Program-made: the position numbers and the translations under genes | DNA from: Lampris incognitus | Taxonomy: Eukaryota > Chordata > Actinopteri > Lampriformes > Lampridae | Assembly: GCF_029633865.1 (NCBI RefSeq) | Contig: NC_079214.1 | Span: 22,512,373 to 22,576,372 of the forward strand | DNA: 64,000 bases | Reading direction: 5' to 3' | The notes under the pieces: generated by a model | Told to the model about the DNA's origin: nothing | What the model saw: only the letters and a program-made list of their open reading frames with translations | Database searches by the model: none | Shown: piece after piece, positions 59,590 to 64,000 of the stretch | Layout: the number at the start of each line of letters is the position of its first letter | Numbering within the stretch: position 1 is the first letter of the stretch

Positions 59590-61160
59590 CTTTCAAATGT
59601 CTTCCATTGACTGTTTTAGAACTGTTTGGCACCCATTCAGTTTTGTTTGCTGGTTATCTGTCACTAATGTGGGCAGCTAAAGCAAAGTATAAGGTATCTT
59701 TACTATTTGGCCCAGGTATTTTCTTTGACTCACTAAATAGAGTTGTGCAGCATAGCAGGTGTTCCTTACATCTGCTAAATACTCCTACTCTCTCAATGAC
59801 CTCTCTCACCTTGACCTGCACAGAGCATCTGTCTTCCTGCACATTCCCATCAATAGGCCCTTTGTTCCCCCCCTTTACCACCTTTATCCAAGAAATACTC
59901 TGATTTATCATTTTTTTATATTTTTAATCCCACACACACACACGCACAATTTTTTTTAAACATCCAAAAATGACTCAGGGAGAATGTTGAGTACATCAAA
60001 TGATTCATTTTTGTTTGGCCACACACTACAAGGCAGAGGAATGTCATAAAACAAAAGAAGACTCAATGTCTCAATGTACTATCAAAATGAGTTACCATTC
60101 CTTTCTTTAATTAGCTGACATTAAAGAATTGCTTATCTTGAAATATGAGGTGGGCCTATTGCTAGCTGCTCCTGCATACCACATGTGCACATGAACGCTG
60201 CCATCCTAGTTTTAGAGAAAAGTTCTTGAGAAAAGTCATGCTACTTTTGAACCCAGCCACGTCCATTGTCTCAACTGGCACATCTTCCGTTGCCCTGTTT
60301 AAATAAAAATCTCCCAGAAACTCGGTCTGTTACATTTTTGATAAGAGACGTACACCAAAAACAGCGGGTGGCCATTAAATTATGCAACTGTTAGCGTCCT
60401 CTTAGGGGCAAAAGTAGAGTTGGGCTGAGTTGTCGAATGGAACAAGCCATGACAGGCCCATGTGAGGGGGAAGGGTGACCATGCATTATGGATGGTGCTA
60501 AGTACGCCTCAGCTGGAGGAGTTGAGTGGAGGTGATGGAGGGAGATGTGATAGTTTCAACCCATTGGCTGCCCGCGGGTAATGCACTTCACTTTATCTCA
60601 GAAACATTCTCGCTGCTTTATTTACTCCACCCCACCATTACTGCTCCAGCCTTTCCACACACCACCTGCCCCAGCCCTAAGAAGACCACCTGAAGTACAG
60701 GACCCTCTTTCTTTCTTTTTTTTTCCTAAATAAAATCTTGAATACTAACCTGCCAATCTGCAGTAGTAGTGCAGACTAGAGTCTTAATGATGCTCAGCAC
60801 AAGGACAAGGCCTTCTTGGGTGTGACATGTATTTTTAAAGGATATTTTTCTCATCTGCCTTAAAAATCCCCCTTTCCAATGATAATGCAAGCAACCCTTG
60901 TCGAGAAAAATTTTAGAAACATGCACCCTATTTCACACCAAAACTAGACACCCAACAACATATAATTGGTATTAACTTATCGCTCGTACATACCCCAGAT
61001 GGATTTTTGACCATTAAAGGTTCGAACATTTATTACATTTCCTGCCATCAAACAAATGAGGTAAATTTATTGCAACTGAATGAATTGCTTTTTTTTTTCT
61101 TTGAGAAACAAACTTTCAGGAATGAGTGCCATGTCAGGATATGTAGTCAGAAGCAGAAAA
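59590..61160. other. Stretch without recognised features
   Basis: No supported gene or element. Short poly-T tracts and a CACACACACACG run near 59932. Confidence 0.4.
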
Positions 61161-61166
61161 GAACAA

Positions 61167-61268
61167 TTTATGTGTTTGTGCAAGATTTTGGACATTTCAC
61201 AGGCTCCATTTACAACTGACATTAATTCAGATTGCTTCTGACACAGCCCGACACCCGAAAATCCAGGT
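61167..61268. repeat. Dispersed 100 bp repeat, copy 2
   Basis: Partner of 50999-51100; see there. Same orientation, 10.2 kb apart, ends at AAAATCCAGGTGTCA. Confidence 0.55.
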
Positions 61269-61274
61269 GTCAGT

Positions 61275-62520
61275 TCAGTTGTATGGCTTGTAAATGCATC
61301 TACTACAATATTTTACAGCAATATACATTAGCTCTGTGTGCCTTTAGTCAACTATTGCATTAAATGGTCAAGGAAGAGGTGTTATTAGAAGAAGCAAGAG
61401 TGAAAGTAACATTACATCCACTCCCTGAAATGTGAATAAGGGAGTTCCCTGCATATTAATTTTAAAAAGTAATGCTCCTAGACAGATCCTCTCATATAGT
61501 CTAACCAGATGATGTTTAACAGGGCACTGTCCATTTAATGTGAGCATTAACAGACATGTATGGAAGATCTGGATGTGCTTGAACAACATACTTGAAAACT
61601 AATAGTGTTTCATAAAACACCCACTTGCTTCAGCTGCAAATTCCTTGGACAGCACCCTGAAAAATCACATTTTTCTTGGTTGTTTTAGTGCTTTTGTAGT
61701 ACACTTTGCCCCGGGGCACTGAAAATGGGTGCAAGGGAATTTTACTATTTCATACATCATCATCTAGCCATAAACCTTCAAAAATGGGATGAGGCATTTT
61801 TTTCCCTAATGAAATCCTAACATGACTGAGGGGGGTCGATGTGTGCGTTAGCCTATATAATCATGTCAGGGTTCCTTCCTGAGCTAAAATTCAAAATGGC
61901 TGCCTCTCGGGCGGACTTCCTGTGCAAAATGTCCCATGATCCTGCAGCTTTTTCTCTTCAGTTGGACTGCAGGAAATCCCACTGGACTTTACTGCTGCTC
62001 AACCAAGTCTCCTAACCAAGTTTAATATTTGATGAGATTAGTTCTGCTCACTGGCTCTGCACTTATCTGCTGGATGCCTTCCAGCCCTAAATTGTGATTC
62101 TCCGAGCCAGAATTTCACTGCATTTTCAGTGGCAGGTGTATTACAACTGGGATAACTTATGAGAATTGGCCCTTTAGTCTCTGAAAAAGAGGCAGAGTGA
62201 TAACAATTCAATGTCAAGAAAATATTGATTTTAGCAAGACATTTATTGTGTTGAGAACTGACAGAATTTGTTTGTTTTGGTGCAGCTCTACTGTACAATG
62301 TCAGGGGAAGGCAGGATCAGCCTATGAGGGTAAAAGTGAGGAAACACATTTTCTGAAACGATTATGTTAGTCTGTGTGCACCACAGTCTGTGTCTGTATA
62401 TGTCTGTGTGTAGATTAGCATCACTTGTGTCCTCAGACTGTCAGGGAAAGGTTGAAAATGTGAAAAAATTACATGATTTTTAAATGTGTTTGGGAAAGAT
62501 TTAGAAAAGAAGATTTTAAA
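61275..62520. other. Stretch without recognised features
   Basis: No supported gene or element. Confidence 0.4.
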
Positions 62521-62529
62521 AAAAAAAAC

Positions 62530-62870
62530 GTCATGTATGGTGACCTTTTATCTTTACTCTTATTTGATCTTACTCTTATTCCTGCCTTGTCTGGTTTTAT
62601 CTGTTTTTTTTTTTGTGTGAAGCACTTTGTAACATTGTTTTAGAAAGGTGCTATATAAATAAAATTATTATTATCATTATTATTATTATTATTATTATTA
62701 TCATCATCGTCATCATCATCATCATTACACGTCCTGTGATGGCCTGGAGACCTGTCCAGGGTGTCTCCCCACCTGCCACCCAATGACTGCTGGGATAGGC
62801 TCTAGCATCCCCGCGACTCTGAGAGCAGGATAAGCGGTTCGGATAATGGATGGATGGATGGGTGGATGGA
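62530..62870 (+). mobile_element. LINE 3' tail joined to SINE tail
   Basis: 62530-62730 carries GTGAAGCACTTTGTAACATT, GTTTTAGAAAGGTGCTATAT and (ATT)n, the 3' end of the LINE family seen at 39170. 62735-62870 is a fragment of the SINE tail (GATGGCCTGGAGACCTGTCC, then AGGATAAGCGGTTCGGATAA and ATGG repeats). The two abut through an (ATC)n stretch. Confidence 0.65.
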
Positions 62871-63071
62871 TAATCATGACATTTATATTGCGCTTTTCTA
62901 GACAACCAAAGCGCTTAAAATTAATGGAAATTTTGAGGTAAAAATCAAAGGGGAAGCCTTGCCACAAAAAATTCAATCATGGGGTAGTAGTAATGAAAGT
63001 GCAGACAGTAAGTCACAAGTCAGCAAATGTATTATTACAAGCTGAACACTTGTTTTGAATTGAAATATCTG

Positions 63072-63122
63072 AATTGAGTTGAGTTGAATTGAATTGAATT
63101 GAATTGAATTGAGCTGAATTGG
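63072..63122. repeat. (AATTG)n minisatellite
   Basis: About nine pentamers of the type AATTG with few changes. Confidence 0.85.
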
Positions 63123-63394
63123 GGCAAACCTGCCCCATTTCAGTTTGGAGAGTTTTTTTGACTTTGCATAAAAATCTTCAAGCATAATATTGAAATTCAT
63201 GTTTCCTTTGTGATTAACTGTTTGAGCGGTGTTTCTGGAAGTTTCAAATCAAAAGCAGGACACCCCCCTTATAGAGGATCACAGTGGAGAATAGCCTGTG
63301 GCTTTATTGTGTAATCTAATCCTTGGCAGTTTGTAAGTGCATATGATAACTGTGGTCAAGTGAAGCAATATAATGTGTATTTTATGATCGTCAA

Positions 63395-63396
<2 letters not shown>

Positions 63397-63479
<83 letters not shown>

Positions 63480-63480
63480 C

Positions 63481-63557
<77 letters not shown>

Positions 63558-63601
63558 CATCCATCCATCCATCCATCTACCTACCTACCTACCTACCTAC
63601 C
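63397..63601. repeat. (CTAT)n / (CCAT)n / (CTAC)n microsatellite
   Basis: About 40 CTAT repeats with one interruption near 63480, then CCAT and finally CTAC repeats, a graded series expected from point mutation followed by repeat expansion. Confidence 0.95.
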
Positions 63602-63842
63602 ACTCTTCCGAAACTTAATCAGACAACAGACATGGTTCACTCCTGAGCAATTTTACTTTCTCTATTGCCTTGTGCCGTAAAATAAAACAAAAACCTTTCA
63701 AACAACCCGAGCAACTCAGAAACTGTTCTCAAAAGTTTTCCGTAAGTGTATCACATATACGGTAAATTACTCAGCTTTCCAAATGGAGACTTTGCCGCAC
63801 ACCATAAAATCCCCCCCTATAGGTTCAACAGATGCTGACATA

Positions 63843-64000
63843 CAGTGGCTTGCAAAAGTATTCATACCCCTTGAACTTTTCCACATTTTGTCACGTTACG
63901 ACCACAAACATAAATATATTTTATTGGAATTTTATGTGAAAGACCAACAGAAAGTGGCACACAATTGTAAAGTACAAAGAAAATTGTACATGATTTTAAA
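63843..64000. mobile_element. Tc1-like transposon end, runs off window
   Basis: After TA at 63841-63842 comes CAGTGGCTTGCAAAAGTATT and then CACATTTTGTCACGTTACGA, a well-known Tc1-type TIR in fish. The rest lies beyond the window. Confidence 0.75.

Noticed and set aside
63360-63680. 106-codon frame rich in Tyr-Leu-Ser-Ile
   Set aside because: Direct translation of the (CTAT)n microsatellite.

Overview
The window reads as teleost fish genomic DNA. It is AT-rich, host genes are split into short exons with GT-AG introns, and most of the remaining sequence is fish-type mobile DNA: L2-, Rex1-, Rex3- and RTE-like LINEs, several tRNA-derived SINE families, Tc1/mariner and hAT elements, Ty3/Gypsy fossils, long (CA)n and (CTAT)n tracts. 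No rRNA, true tRNA gene or CRISPR array was seen.

Host genes were found by splicing them by eye. (1) DDB1 first coding exon, minus strand, 9657-9717; the whole left end (1-9656) is therefore its intron 1 and is packed with repeats. (2) TMEM138, minus strand, four exons between 11744 and 13984. (3) An unrecognised coiled-coil protein with two C-terminal membrane helices, minus strand, eight phase-compatible exons between 23698 and 30835. (4) PSMA4 (proteasome alpha-4), plus strand, complete from ATG to stop, 32314-35915. A possible terminal exon of a fifth gene lies at 46354-46572 (minus, weak). From 36 kb to the right end I see no other convincing host gene.

Mobile elements by region. 1-9245: ACTAGT-rich arrays with about 21 bp periodicity at both sides of an L2-like LINE and an old Ty3/Gypsy fossil, itself holding a hAT MITE, a LINE-derived unit and a SINE. 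16738-22980: a 6.2 kb DNA transposon with TIRs of about 520 bp, a 3 bp target duplication and two overlapping long frames carrying zinc-binding motifs and an XPG/FEN1-like nuclease; I read it as Academ-like. It sits inside an RTE-like LINE fragment whose unoccupied homologue is at 27.9 kb. 26.5-29.1 kb: a cluster of LINE 3' ends inside an intron of the coiled-coil gene. 39138-43410: a three-level nest (old Tc1-like element, then a LINE, then a young Tc1-like DD36E element with an open 348-codon transposase). 51.4-57.3 kb: a MITE, an LTR-bearing Ty3/Gypsy fossil with LTRs about 97% identical, and a Tc1 derivative that is a near-perfect 2 x 535 bp palindrome. 63843-64000: one end of another Tc1-like element.

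Most unusual signals: the Academ-like transposon with its built-in empty-site control; two copies of a 150-156 bp unit with TG...CA ends, exact 4 bp target duplications and an internal tRNA-like promoter, one of which lies precisely at a splice acceptor; the 90 bp (TG)n tract next to another acceptor; the nested Tc1/LINE/Tc1 stack; and the foldback in PSMA4 intron 7.
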